Part shown: in pieces, positions 38,641 through 50,828 of the stretch
How positions within the stretch are numbered: position 1 is the stretch's first letter
Layout of the letters: the number at the start of each line of letters is the position of its first letter
Assembly: GCA_037447655.1 (NCBI GenBank)
Contig: JBBHKE010003533.1
Coordinates: 1-64,000, forward strand
Reading direction: 5' to 3'
DNA length: 64,000 bases
Source: Zygnema cylindricum
Taxonomy: Eukaryota > Streptophyta > Zygnematophyceae > Zygnematales > Zygnemataceae
Program-made: the position numbers and the translations under genes
The notes under the pieces: model-generated
The model's database searches: none
The model's input: the letters and a program-made list of their open reading frames with translations, nothing else
What the model was told of the DNA's origin: nothing

Positions 38641-38812
38641 CTTATCGCAAATATATTGAGGCATTTAAAAAAATAAAAATAAAAATTTCAAAGGTCTTCA
38701 AAGTCACGTGCATTCGGACAAGGTGACCGTAAAATCTTTGCCGAAAAGAAATACAGTTTCTTCCTGAAAGTCAATAAAGTGAAGGAGATCTTTGAGGTAC
38801 ATTGACGCGGCA

Positions 38813-39672
38813 CACTTGCAAAGTACACGTATATAATACGCAAGTACGGATTTCCAAACGAAAATGGTTGGTTTTCAAATCTTTGACGATTTTAGAGATT
38901 TGGTCGTCAACTTACAAGGAACCACTCAAATCAAAATACGTAGTAAAAACTTGTTTACAGAAGATACATGATGTTAACCGAGGCCTCTGTAATACATAAA
39001 TTTTGTTATACGTACTATCACAAAGACTTCCTCATGTAACCATACCCCAAATAAGTAATTATGTGAATTACATAACTAGTATTTTTTTGTCGGTTACATT
39101 TTGCGGCGTCTACCTTTAAGTCATGGAACGAAAATCACGTCGTACGTTGCATATCAAACAATTTGTCTTTTTCGCTAAAATAACATATTATATTAAAATA
39201 TAAAATATTAAAATTAAAAATACAATATATCGCGATATATATCGCGATAATTTGTTTTGTCTCGGTATGATATATCGAGGATTCTGCTAGATCGATATTT
39301 GATAAACAGAATATCGAAATTATCACGATATGAATTTACCTGATACCCACCACTACCTTCTTTCCAGCTTCATGGTTTTGACTTTTGAGGCTTCGAGCGT
39401 TATTTTTTGTTGTTTTTGTTTTGAAATTTAAATTCAAATTGCGAAAGTACACGTTCATAATACGCAAGTACAGGTTTTGAAACGAAACTGGTCGGTTTCG
39501 AAATCTTCGACGGTTTTAAAGATTGGATCCTCAACTTACGTGGACCACTCGGATAAAAACACATATCTAAAATCTTATTTACAGACGTTACGCGATATAA
39601 CCGAGGCCTCTGTATTCCAAAAATATTGTTTTTAGTACAATTACACAGACCTCCTGATGTAACCTTACCCTA
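38813..39672. repeat. Diverged direct repeat, about 235-bp units at 38813 and 39444
   Basis: 38813-39048 and 39444-39672 share AATACGCAAGTAC, AACGAAA.TGGT.GGTTT, CAACTTAC and ATAACCGAGGCCTCTGTA or TTAACCGAGGCCTCTGTA. The right boundary of the candidate TIR element (39352) lies between them. Confidence 0.65.
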
Positions 39673-39938
39673 AGGGAGTTTTTAGCGTTCACACTGTCAA
39701 AATGGATTTTACTATAGTATGTTGGGCATCGTGGCTCAGTATGGGCCACTCATTACTGCCATCAACATTATCTGATGTGTTTGGGCAAAGTAAACATTGC
39801 ATTGAAATAGAATCATAAAGTCAACATAACAAAAATTTACAAACTGGTGCGGATATCATTGGCTTAGCGGCCTACGATATATACAAGTAAAATGTTTGTT
39901 TTTTTTTTACATGAATCATATCGCCTTGCCAAATACTG

Positions 39939-40526
39939 TACACCGTGAATTGTTATTAGCGTTGAGAAATTATTAGTGATAAAAAATAATTAGCGTTATT
40001 AACACTAATTACAATTCTCATTTTTTTCAAAAAAATGTTTAATACTAATTGATCATTAATTCTAATTTTGGTATGACAGATATGCCATCAGGATATTCAC
40101 AGTAAAATAGGTAGAAGTACAAAATCTGAAAAATCGTACACTGTCGCGTCCTTTGACTCTAATTTTTCCATAATTCTAATTTGGGTGTTCGCGCGAATAA
40201 TTATTACGCCACACAATTCTCTATACTAAAATAGGTACGATCTTATTATATCACTTATCTTGAGCGTAGTTTTACATGCGGTCGCCATTATTTTAATCCA
40301 TGTTTCGTATTTTTTTACTTAACAAAGTACCATTTTGTACAGACTTACACGTTCGTACACTACACTATTCAATAATATCATAAACTATAATTATGAATGC
40401 TAATTCTCTAAAACCGTAATTAACACAAAGGAAAATTTAGTATTATCAATTCTATTTCGGGTTTTGGAATCAAAATTTGGGGGAGCCGATATAGAGTTAA
40501 TAACGCTAATAACGATTCCCGTTGTA
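39939..40526. mobile_element. 588-bp TIR element
   Basis: Left end TACACCGTGAATTGTTATTA, right end TAATAACGATTCCCGTTGTA. Same terminus family as 28261-28880, with more decay at the right end. No ORF. Confidence 0.5.
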
Positions 40527-40749
40527 ATTCGGTCTCGTTTTTTTTTCCAAATTTTTTTATTGGTATTATCGCCGATATAACCGATATTTATCAGTTATTA
40601 TCAGCGATAACACCGAAATCGAGAACTATAGGCGATATCTGTACGGGCCGTACACATAAATGTATGGCCAGTACACTCAACTGTACGTGTATTGTACTGT
40701 ACTCAATCGGACGCACCCTACTCACAACCCCTATCTACGAGGTGTCTGA

Positions 40750-41160
40750 AATTATATGGGTTCCGTTCCCACACAAAATTTGCAGATCAAAAAAAGCTTA
40801 TCTAGATAGTGCCAACTCCAAGTTGATACAAACCCAAATGACTTACAACCTAAAAGTCAGAACCCCAATGCAACATCACCTCTGTGAAATAAGACTTCAT
40901 GTGTGCTCAATTCCACCTCATAATGCAAAGTTGGAATATGAGTTTCGGATAACATTTCACACTTTGAATTTCCCTTAGAAATGCAGCCACCCTGGCATGC
41001 AAAAACTCTGACTCACTACACCCCTGTGTAGCTTGGACTCCCCTGAGTCCGCAGCAAAAAGAATCACTGAAAATGGTCAACTGAGTGAGTTGATATTAAA
41101 TGGCAAAGCGTGCCTCATGCTCTTTGGGAGAGAGGCGACTATCTACAAAAACATTCTAAG
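40750..41160 (-). mobile_element. Solo LTR-like copy, inverted
   Basis: Read on the minus strand this follows the LTR of 58511-59088: CTCTCTCCCAAAGAG, AGTGATTCTTTTTGCTGCGG, GACTCAGGGGAGTCCA, CAGGGTGGCTGCATTTCTAA, TGAGCACACATGAAGTC and TTGTATCAACTTGGAGT in order. It is closer to that LTR than the 38180 copy. Its upstream extension past 41160 (GGAACGCG, CACGTGGC words) also resembles sequence left of 61546, hinting that the full LTR is longer. Confidence 0.75.
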
Positions 41161-41632
41161 TCCTATATCCCCACTCTGAACCCCCTACCGCTGAAGTACA
41201 ACACCAATGAAATTAGTGTAAAGTAGAAGAAGGTACATGTGACGATGTACTTCTTTTACGGCCATAGTACGGCATGGCCATCTTGTTATCGTCTGTCGCT
41301 TTGTAAACCGTCATTCCAATCTCCGTAAAATGCGCGTTCCCACCACACGCCGCCACGTGTTACCCGGTGACGTCGCGTCCATTAACCGCCAAATCGTTAT
41401 TACGTTAACCCGACTTTTCCGTGAGCCGTCCGATTCGAATTCGTACTTTCAATGACGTACGATGAATCACATGTCTTCGACATTTGTTACGTGCGATGCA
41501 TATTAATTCAGTGCCGTACCGTTCCATGTATGTTTGTGCGGTTTCGCCGTCAAATGGATGATACCGGCGTAAACATATATATATATATATACTTTTCAAA
41601 CTTAATGTATTCAATAACATCATCATTCTTTA

Positions 41633-41703
41633 ACGGATAAGGCGTACGCCCTTACTGTACGGGGGCGGACCAAAGGAACCAGGATTAAATCCTGGTCGCC
41701 CCA
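41633..41703 (+). other. tRNA-Arg-like fragment
   Basis: TTAACGGATAAGGCGT resembles the D-arm/A-box of plant tRNA-Arg. It is followed by a CGCCC...GGGGCG pairing in the anticodon-arm position and CCAGGATTAAATCCTGG as a five-base-pair stem with a seven-base loop in the T-arm position. The T-loop lacks TTC and the acceptor stem is not paired, so it is a pseudogene or SINE head rather than a working tRNA. Confidence 0.4.
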
Positions 41704-41828
41704 TTTCTTTTTGCTACACCTTCTATCTCGCAGTTCTTCTCTCCTTCCTGCCTCCTTGGCTGTCTAGGCACCTGTGGCTATCTCTGTTCTCCAATGACTA
41801 CAACAAATATGGAGTAACTTAGACATAT

Positions 41829-42640
41829 CATCTTACAAACAGTAGACAAATATAGACCTAGAAAATACACACATTTTAATAGTGTCTACCAATCAGATCA
41901 CTGCATTGTACAGTTGTACAAGCATAAAAAGTACAGTAGCCGTCATGAGGTATGTATGCTTTTTGTGTGAATCTAGTAAAAACGATGTATCTTTCACATC
42001 CGACGCTATGGCTTTGTCCCTTTCTTCCTTGGGATCCACTGGAAAACTGCCACGTGTCAATCTGTCGGCTTTTTTGGCATAAGCTGCCAAAAGAGCCATT
42101 GCGGGATGCCGGCGCTCACGTTGGCCGTCCGCTTGTATTTCTCATTCTAAGTCATCCGTTCGATTCCGGCGGCGCGCATAATGTTATTTTTCGTCTGTTG
42201 TACTTTGTGTCTGCCGTCCTTCTTAGACAGACCATCTTACAGACAGTAGACAAATATAGACCTAGAAAATACACACATTTTAATAGTGTCTGCAATCAGA
42301 TCACTGCATTGTACAGTTGTACAAGCACAAAAAGTACAGTAGCCGCCATGAGGTTTGTACAGTTTTGGTACGAATCCACTAAAAATGATGTACCTTTCAC
42401 ATCTGACGCCATAACTTTGTCCCTTTCTTCCTTGGGATCCACTGGAAAAATGCCACGTGTGAATCTGTCGGCTTTTTTGGCATAAGCTGCCAAAAGAGCC
42501 ATTCGGGGATGCCGGCGCTCACGCAGGCCGCCCGCTTGTATTTTCTCATTCTAAGTCGTCCGTTCGATTCCGGCGGCGCGCAGAATGTTATTTTGCGTCC
42601 GTTGTACTTTGCGTCTGCGGTCCTTTTTCCGTTCCATGTT
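41829..42640. repeat. Tandem duplication, two units of 404 bp
   Basis: Units 41829-42232 and 42233-~42640 are about 90% alike by eye, both starting CATCTTACA(A/G)ACAGTAGACA. Each holds a block with TGGGATCCACTGGAAAA, GCCACGTGT and GTTCGATTCCGGCGG. A frame of 177 codons spanning the junction is produced by the repeat and has no family features. Confidence 0.85.
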
Positions 42641-42943
42641 CACCAGTTTGTCGGTTTAACTCCGTACGTTGCCATAAAATTCCTGTTCAGTTAACTGGCC
42701 AGAAATTTCCACAAAGTGCAATGTATCTTTTCCTCAAAGTTTGTACATTTTTGTAAAAAATTGTACATTTCTCGTAGATTTGCCGTTCAGTATACCGGAC
42801 AGAAAGTACTCCTCGTTTTTTTGCGATTTTTTCAAAAGTCACGAACTATTCGTAGAAATCGGGAAAAAAGGAAAAAATCGCACGAAAAACTATGGTTTCG
42901 GTACTATAGTTTTAGAACTATAAAGTTTTCTTTTTAATTTGTC

Positions 42944-43236
42944 AACGTTTATGTGTTGCGCTGTCCGTAATAAATTGTAGTTAAACAAAGACGGAACAGA
43001 TTCTGATGCGTGGCATGCCATGCTATATCAAGGCAATAATATAATACAGTACGTTATAAAATACTATTGTATGCATACTATATATATTTTTAAGTTATTA
43101 CCGATATGGAATTTGTTGGTCTCAGACCGATATATCGGGACCTCTGACCGTTCGATAACCGATAACTATCGGTATCGGTGTTATCGCGATAAATTTTGTA
43201 CCGATACACAACCCTACTAATAGCTATTGGCGGTGT
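42944..43236. repeat. End of a second hAT-like copy joined to a TIR-element terminus
   Basis: 42944-43168 is the inverted partner of 31783-32006. It is followed by GTTATCGCGATAAATTTTGTACCGATACACAACCC (near 43180-43214), the terminus of the hAT-like element, and then by CTATTGGCGGTGTA (to 43236), the terminus of the TIR family. This looks like another insertion of the hAT-like element into a TIR element. Confidence 0.55.
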
Positions 43237-43527
43237 AGTGATCTACATCGTCTAAGATTATCCGACATCCGATACGTGATCTTTGGTTTGGCCCAGCTAC
43301 GCAATCTACATAGAACCCATCACTTCGAGTTTTACTCCATTTTTTCTTTTACGGCGCAGTCTGCGGCACTGGACCGTTGAATAGCAACTAACGACAAATT
43401 TACTTGTCACGGGATGTGGTCATGTCACGTTACTTCTCAACGGGAAAGGAAAATTTAAAGTTTCCGATCTTCAACGGTTACCACGCTTGATGCTTAGAAA
43501 AAACCTAAGGATCAACCAGGACCTCTG

Positions 43528-43530
<3 letters not shown>

Positions 43531-43574
<44 letters not shown>
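43531..43574. repeat. (GA)n microsatellite
   Basis: About 22 GA units, roughly 500 bp upstream of the kinesin ATG. Confidence 0.95.
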
Positions 43575-43579
<5 letters not shown>

Positions 43580-44068
43580 CTCCAAAGGAGTGAGAAGAGA
43601 AAAAGGAAGAAAGTGAAGAAGGAGTTTGACTAGCGCTTCTTTATATCGATTTTTTATTTTATACCATGAATCCGAACAAGAGCTGTACAAGACCCGTATC
43701 GTCAACTGTAAGAAAATTTTCTTTTTGGTGTTGAACATCATTCTCCAACTGTCATTCTTGACCGTTTTTCATTTTTTTTTTCAAAACATCAGGGCGTACC
43801 AGCCCGAGATTCTCTTCTCTTCTGGATTTTTGTCTCCACTTTGGTCACTATTTTCTGTTTACTTCTGTCTTCTGTTTTCTGTCTCTTCTTATTTTTTTAA
43901 CATACGCAAACTTTTTACCAGGACGAGAGGAATGTTTTCTCCACTTTAATTTCTTCCAGTGTCACTCTGATTCTGTTTTCTTCTGTAATATGTTTCCTGT
44001 CTCTTCTTGTTTTTTTTTAACGCCTGCAAACTATTTTCCAGGATAAAGAGAATATTACCGCTGGAAAT

Positions 44069-47000
44069 ATGGACAAAAGTAAGAAGAGGACTAGAGAATG
44101 GAGCAAACAGGACAATCAAACAGATGCACGTCCAACTGTACGGCAGAAACAAGGAGAATTTTCTTCAGTTAAAATCGAAAGGGGTGTTCCTTTTGGTTCA
44201 CTTTCTAGCAATGTTGAGATAGCAAAGGTGAGTTGAGTTGCAACTTTGCATGTAGCCATCTCTCTGTTTCTTTCAGTTTTTTTTGCCGCATTAAAAGGTT
44301 AACCAAAAGAACGTATTTGTGTCTGAAACTGAACGTTGACTCTTTCTACTTGCAGCCTGAGGAAGAGAATTGTACCCCTCTGGAGTTTGACGTGGAGGCG
44401 TTACTCGCTAAGAAAATGGCAGGGAAAAATAAGTTTGACTATAAGGTATGCAGTGCTTCTTATGTACGGTGAGATAAAATAGTAAAGAAAGTAGAGGTCA
44501 ATAGTGGGCTTTCTTATGTAAGGTGAGATAGAACAGTAAAGATATAGACACCAATATTGAGGATTCTTGCCTAAGGTGAGATAGATTAGTGATGAGATAG
44601 ATTAGTAAAAAAGTAATGACAGAGCTTCTCGGGCTTTTTCAAAATTTGATTTTCTCAGGTAATAGAGTTTTAATACCTGACCTTCCATTGTTATCGGATT
44701 GGGCAGGGAAAGTGCGAACAGATGTCTGAATACATAAAAGAGCTTCGTGCCTGCATGAGATCGTTTCAGAAAAAGGAGGCAACACTGCTTTCTGAGACAG
44801 CCGAACGAGAAGCGCGACTAAATGATGAAAGTAAGGAGGTTTGCCTTTGTGTCACTCGAGAATTACCCTCTGTCTCTGACAGAGAGCATTGGATTTGGTG
44901 GCTGGATGTGTTAGAATAATGCCTGATTCCTTGTTTTTCATGTTTTACATGTTATTTTGTGTGCAGTCAGATCAAAGTGTTTTCGAAACAGACATCCTTG
45001 CAAAATCCAGTCACAAGTAGATCAGTGATAGCTTGTAGAGTGGATTTTTTGCAATCTTTCAAGTTAACCGCTGGTAACATGATAGCCACGATGTTTTCCT
45101 GTTACGCACCTTATCTTTTGCCTGTTTCTGTGTCTTACTTTGCGTTCCATGCAGTGTCTATTGCAAAAAAGGAGCTTGAGGAGTTAAAAAAATGCACGGA
45201 GGAGAAAGACGTTCGTGTAAAAGCAATGGAAGAAAGAATGCATGTAAGTTTTGTTTGTAAACAACATGTCCAGCATGGTAGTCGCTTGCTTCTCTTGACC
45301 GTTCATGAATACATCTAATTGCCTTTTTTGTTTCCATCTCTATTTTTTCTTGTGTTCAACTTTTTTGTGTATGTTCCTCATTACTTTGTATGTGTTTGCA
45401 GGAATTGGAAATCTTGAAAGACGAATGCAAGACGGTGATGGCTAAACTGGAAGAAGTAGAAAAAGCTCTCTCTTCTGAATCAGAAAAAGTAAGTCTTTAT
45501 TCGTTTATGCATCTTACCTTGCATTTAGGTTTGTACAAAGGCCGCAAATATCAGCTTTTTCTTTACGTTTGATGCCTTGATATTAGTTTTTATATCTGAT
45601 TGAGAGTTAATTCTGGTCGTTGCTTTGGTGTCTGCAGGTGAAGGAACTGTTGTGTGAAAAAGAGTCATTGAAGGCGTATGGGAGCGAGTTGCAGGCTTAT
45701 AACAAGTCTCTTCAGGTGAAGCTTATTTCTTTCATATCCTGAAAGCAGGTAATAGGCAAGTAGTATTGTGCATGGCCGTTTTCATTTGGTTATACATGCA
45801 TCAAGTGCACCTTTCTTTGTGGCACCCGCATTTTCCTCGAATACCATTTAGCTGCTGTTCTTTTGTTAATTCACGCCTGAAAAATGCTCGTTTCTGTTGA
45901 CAGTGCCACATAGCGGAAGTTAATGAGGAGAAAACGGAATGTTTACAATCTTTAAAGGAAATAAAATTGCAGCTGGAAGACACTGTTTTGGAGAAGAACC
46001 GCTATCTATTGGAAGCAGAACGATTAGCCAAGGATATTATGTTTTATACAGACGTCAACGGGAAAACAGCACAAGAGGCAGAAAAGATAAAGTCGAAGGC
46101 ACAAGTCTTGGAGGTGAGAAAGTTTTTGGAGTAAGCTTATGGACCAGTCAGTTTGTAAGCAGCAATATTGGAAGAAAAACTTCACAAATCACATGTGACA
46201 CAGTTTAAATGTTTCTACTGGTCTAAATGCCTTTGTTTTTTGCACAATGCAGGAAGTTAATGCCTCACAGCAGGAGGCGCTGCAGTTGCTCCGCCAACAA
46301 TTGGAATTGGAACGACAACGTGCTGCGGTACGTGTGAAAAACTATGCCATGAGTTCTGAATTATGCCATGGATAACGAATTATGAATTGTGAATTATTAT
46401 GAATTATTATGAATTATCATGAATTATCATGTGTTATTGAAACAAACTGGAGATTGATCATCTTCCGTTAAGTGCTAGTCACAGAACAAAAGGAACTGCA
46501 CAGTGAGAGAGTTCCTTGACATCAATTTTTTGCTGCTTGAGGATCGCTTGTTTAATGATGCATTTTTATTTTTTTTCAGATTCACTTCAGGCAGCATTAA
46601 AATTCTCTTGACAGTGTTAACAGATGGCTTTGCCCATAATATCTTTAATGTGTCGAAAAACCGAGCTCAATGAAATAATTGGACTGTTGTTTGTCTCGTG
46701 CAGATTTTACAGTGTCAGAATGAAGCCAAGGATACCGAGCTCGCGAAAAGGGGGTTAAGTATATCCGATTTGAATGAACAACTGTCCATCAAAGATCAAC
46801 ATATTTTGGAAGGAGAGGCTATTCGTCGCTCCCTTCATAATACCATTCAGGTATTCATCTAACCAGAATTGGCGCAAGCATTGATGAAATGTCTTCTTTT
46901 TATCCTGAGTGCCGTTGTTGAACTCTTTTCTATACCATTTTTTTTTTTTCTGAATGTGTGACTCTTACCTTTGTTTGACTGGTGTCACCTTTGGTAGAAA

Positions 47001-50000
47001 ACACTCCTCTGCTATTGCATTATACAAAAACCTACACCAGTCAATGAACAAATAAAATTGAGTTACCTCTGATCTCGGTTACAAGTATTTTGATTTTAAT
47101 CCAAACTTCCATTTCAGGTTGGCCAACTCTGGAAGTTAATTGCATGCTATTATTCATGATGACCTACCACATTCATAAGTATCTTCATTTTATAGCTTTA
47201 TAAAATACCCACCTTCTCCTTTTATTGATTCTGGCTGGACATCCTGAACCCTTTTTTTCTTGATGACACTTGATTAACGTTTCAACATTGTAATGCTGTT
47301 GTTTAATAATCTCGCTGTTGTTTTATAATCTGGAATACAGGAATTGAAGGGAAACATTCGAGTGTTTTGTCGAGTGCGTCCTCTTCAGAAAGACGAGCAA
47401 GGAGCTTATGATGATGGCCTGTCAGTAGTTCAATTCCCTACAGGTCCGGATGTGGATGGAAGGGCAGTGGAGCTTGTCCAGCCTACAGGTGATATACATA
47501 ATGTTTCTTATTGCTGCTCCTTTTTCTTCTATCCTTTTCTTTTTTAACGGTGTCCCTTGTCTATCCTTCTGCTCTCTCTCTCGTCTACATCCTGTATACT
47601 AATCACCGTCTGTCTCTCTCATTCTATCCATGTCCCCCCTCTCTCTTCTATCCTTCCATCTTGCATGCTAATCACCATCTGTCTCTCTCGTTCTGTCCAT
47701 GCCCACTCTCTCTCCTCTATCCTTTTTTTTTATTTCAAGTCTTGTTGGGATATGAGTATCATAGCTTAAGTACTTTGTCATTTAGTCCCAAATGTCGGGC
47801 TTTGCTACCATTTCAAACATGCTCTGTTTTTATCTGTAATTAGTAAGTGCTTGTGCCTGCAGTTGCATAGAAGTTTCTTTAAATATATCTAACCGTAAAT
47901 TTCTTACTTGTCAAATTCAACATTCATTGAGGAGAATGAGTGCTTATTGTGGGGAAACTGAGTGTCTTTTGTGATGAAAATAAGTGTTGTTTGTGATAAA
48001 AGTAGAGTTTAAATACAAATTCTTTCGAATGTCCCGGTCTGACCTTGAAAGAAATGACACTCGGGTTGGGTTTTCAGGCTCAAAATATGCTTTCCAATAC
48101 GATCGAGTCTTCGGACCAACTGCATCTCAACAAGAAGTTTTTGAAGAGATTGAGCAACTTGTTCAAAGTGCACTAGACGGCTATAGGGTTTGCATTTTTG
48201 CTTATGGACAGACAGGATCTGGGAAAACTCATACGATGTTGGGAACTTTGGAGGATGAAGATCAACAAGGGATGATCCCTAGGAGTTTGGAGAAGATATT
48301 CAAATCGAAGAGGACCTCCGAGGACAAGGGATGGCAATTTCAGATGCAGGTAATCATTCATTACTTGTGATAGTAATTCAAATCTTTCGTAAAATTGTTT
48401 CGATCTAGCTTGAGCCATGTAAAAACATGAGATTGAAACATTGAAATCCAGCAATGCTTAACTCCAATTTTTTCATCCCTAAACCTTTGCTTGGATCCTT
48501 TTTTCGACTGTTTAGTAACAAGAATGGATTTTTTTTTTTATGAGAAGCGTTGATGGCTATAGGAAAACAAAATTTCTAAATTAGCTTTTCTGCGTTTCAT
48601 TTATTGGTATGGAGACTAACAACTTTATCATGTATGTCGGGAGGGAACAGGCATCTATGTTGGAAATTTACAATGAGATGATTCGTGACTTACTTTGTCC
48701 ATCATCTTCCCGTTCCAGTGGTTTTGCATCAAGTTCCGAGTCAAAGCCATACAGTGTGAAACACGATACTTTTGGGAATACAACTGTGACTGATTTAACT
48801 TTGGTGGATGTCAATACTGCAGAAGAAGTTTCATTCTTGCTCTCAAAGGCAGCAAAATACAGGTTACTACTCACTTTCTCAACTGAGTTATAACATCACG
48901 GAGACCATTTTCTTACTGTTTTCCTACCATTTTCTTATCTTTTTGTGCCACGTTTTTGAGATTTTTCTTGCCAAATGCAAACCCTGGAGGGAATCTAAGA
49001 AAGCGTCAATAGTTTTGTCGAGCCGATTATTTGTTCTGTTGTCGTGTGATTGCAAGAGATGAATTTTTCTAGCGTTGTTTATGTATCGTCTGTGGATTTT
49101 TCTATCTTTCAAGTTAGTGTTCATTTTCTAAAACAATTAATGTTCATTTTTCAAAACAATCAATGTTTGTTAAAAAAAAACTGTTGTAATGTGTAGAGCT
49201 GTCGGCAAAACGGCAATCAATGAGAGATCATCCCGGAGTCATTGCGTCTTTACTTTACGAATTACGGGAAAGAATGCGGTAAATATATCTGTTTCCTTTC
49301 CTGAACTGCAATGAACACTTAAATTGAAAAAATAACAGCAATACTTCTCTCATTAAATTTGTCATTGTGATGATGTCCACACATGCTTTTGCTTCACTTT
49401 AAAATCAACAAGTAGCTTAAAGGACTGTATAAATCACCAGTCGAGGTTTTTACACGTAACTCATTGCAAGCTATTTTTGGCTGTTTGAGCTTTTTGTTTG
49501 GTTGTCTAAGTGTTCAGTTTGGCTGTTTAAGCCTCCTTTTCTCTGTTTAAGTTTCTAATTTCCTGTTTGTTTCAGGCTGCTAAAGTGTTTAGCTGTTTAA
49601 GCTTCCCATTTGTCTATTTAAGCACTCTTCTTGGCCATTTTAGCCTTCTTTTGCTGTTTAGTCTTCCTAATTGGTGTTTACAGGCTCGTTTTGGCTGTTC
49701 AGGCGTTTTTTATTGCTGTTTAAGCGTTCTTTTTGTTTGTTTGATGCTATTTTTGGCTATCTAAATCTATTTTGTAGCTGTTGAAACGTTCTATTGGTTT
49801 GTTGAATGACTATTGACTGTTTGTGGCGAGGACAGTCAACCGACCAGCACGTGAATGGAGTACTGAATCTAATCGATCTGGCCGGCAGTGAGAGGCTCAA
49901 GCAGAGCGAGGCGGCAGGAGACCGTCTCAAGGAGACACAGGTGAGTCATGAAACAAAATTTTAATGTAGACATTTGGCGTAGAAGTTGAGAGAAAGTTGA

Positions 50001-50828
50001 GAGAAAAAAGTGAGAGAAAAAAGTGAGAGAAAAAGTTGAGCGTAAAAGTTCAACGTCAAAGTTTAACGTAAAAGTTCGGGCAGATTGGAAGTGATCTTTT
50101 TCATATCTGACAGTATTGCGTAGAGTCGATCGTTTGAAGTCTGTGTTTCACTTGACTGATATACGATAGGGTGCGGCATGTAGTCAGAGCAATACTCATC
50201 TTATTCCTTGTTTTATCGGATTTTAATTGCTAACTTGTTAATGGGCAGCATGTTTGGGTAGTCGTTGTTTGCTCAGAAGCTAGATAGTCGTCTCATTTCC
50301 TATTTGAATACACAGCAAAAATTAGAAATTGACCAAATTTGGTGTGGATGTTTGGTTGCAGAACATCAATAAGAGTCTTAGTGCTCTCGGAAATGTCATA
50401 TTAGCCATGGCCAACAAGGAGTCCCACATCCCGTTCAGAGATTCGAAACTCACATATTTGCTGCAGGTGAGTTGAATTTATCTGAGCCTGATGAACATTC
50501 TGCATGGTATTCCTGTTATCTTCTCATATTTTCATTCAGCTTGTTATCTTTGCATGCTGTCATCTGGTCACCTTCTTTTTTATCTTCTTGTTTGTCTTCT
50601 TATGGTATCATCTTTTTTATCGTCTTATGTCGTTGAACTCTCCTATCTTGTTTTGGTTTGTTGCAGCCATCTTTGGGCGGTGATGCCAAGACTCTCATGT
50701 TTGTCAACGTGGCTCCCACAAAGCAGTCCCTAAACGAGTCCATTTGCTCTCTGCGATTCGCTTCAAAAGTCAACGCGTGCGAAATTGGCGTTCCCAAGAG
50801 ACAGACGGTGCAACCCGGCAAAAATTAA
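44069..50828 (+). CDS. Kinesin-14, C-terminal motor, ATK1/ATK5 type
   Basis: Sixteen coding exons, in phase: 44069-44227, 44356-44445, 44707-44830, 45155-45243, 45402-45488, 45638-45715, 45904-46113, 46253-46327, 46704-46850, 47341-47488, 48078-48349, 48651-48862, 49197-49278, 49836-49940, 50362-50466, 50667-50828; 714 aa. Residues 1-85 are a short basic then acidic head, with [20 protein letters not shown] as in ATK proteins. About 85-350 is coiled coil. The neck and motor start at [15 protein letters not shown] (about 354), with P-loop GQTGSGKT (446-453), switch I NERSSRSH, switch [16 protein letters not shown] and [11 protein letters not shown]. The motor ends [10 protein letters not shown]. 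Family members are minus-end-directed motors of the spindle and phragmoplast. The start at 44069 is the first ATG of the exon; an upstream coding exon cannot be excluded because the exon frame stays open to its acceptor at 44041. Confidence 0.93.

Noticed and set aside
42110-42175. Possible tRNA around GTTCGATTCC
   Set aside because: The T-loop word is present but the adjacent bases do not pair as a T-stem and no acceptor or anticodon stem fits.
41952-42485. 177-codon frame
   Set aside because: It spans the junction of a 404-bp tandem repeat, contains the same peptide twice and resembles no family I know.
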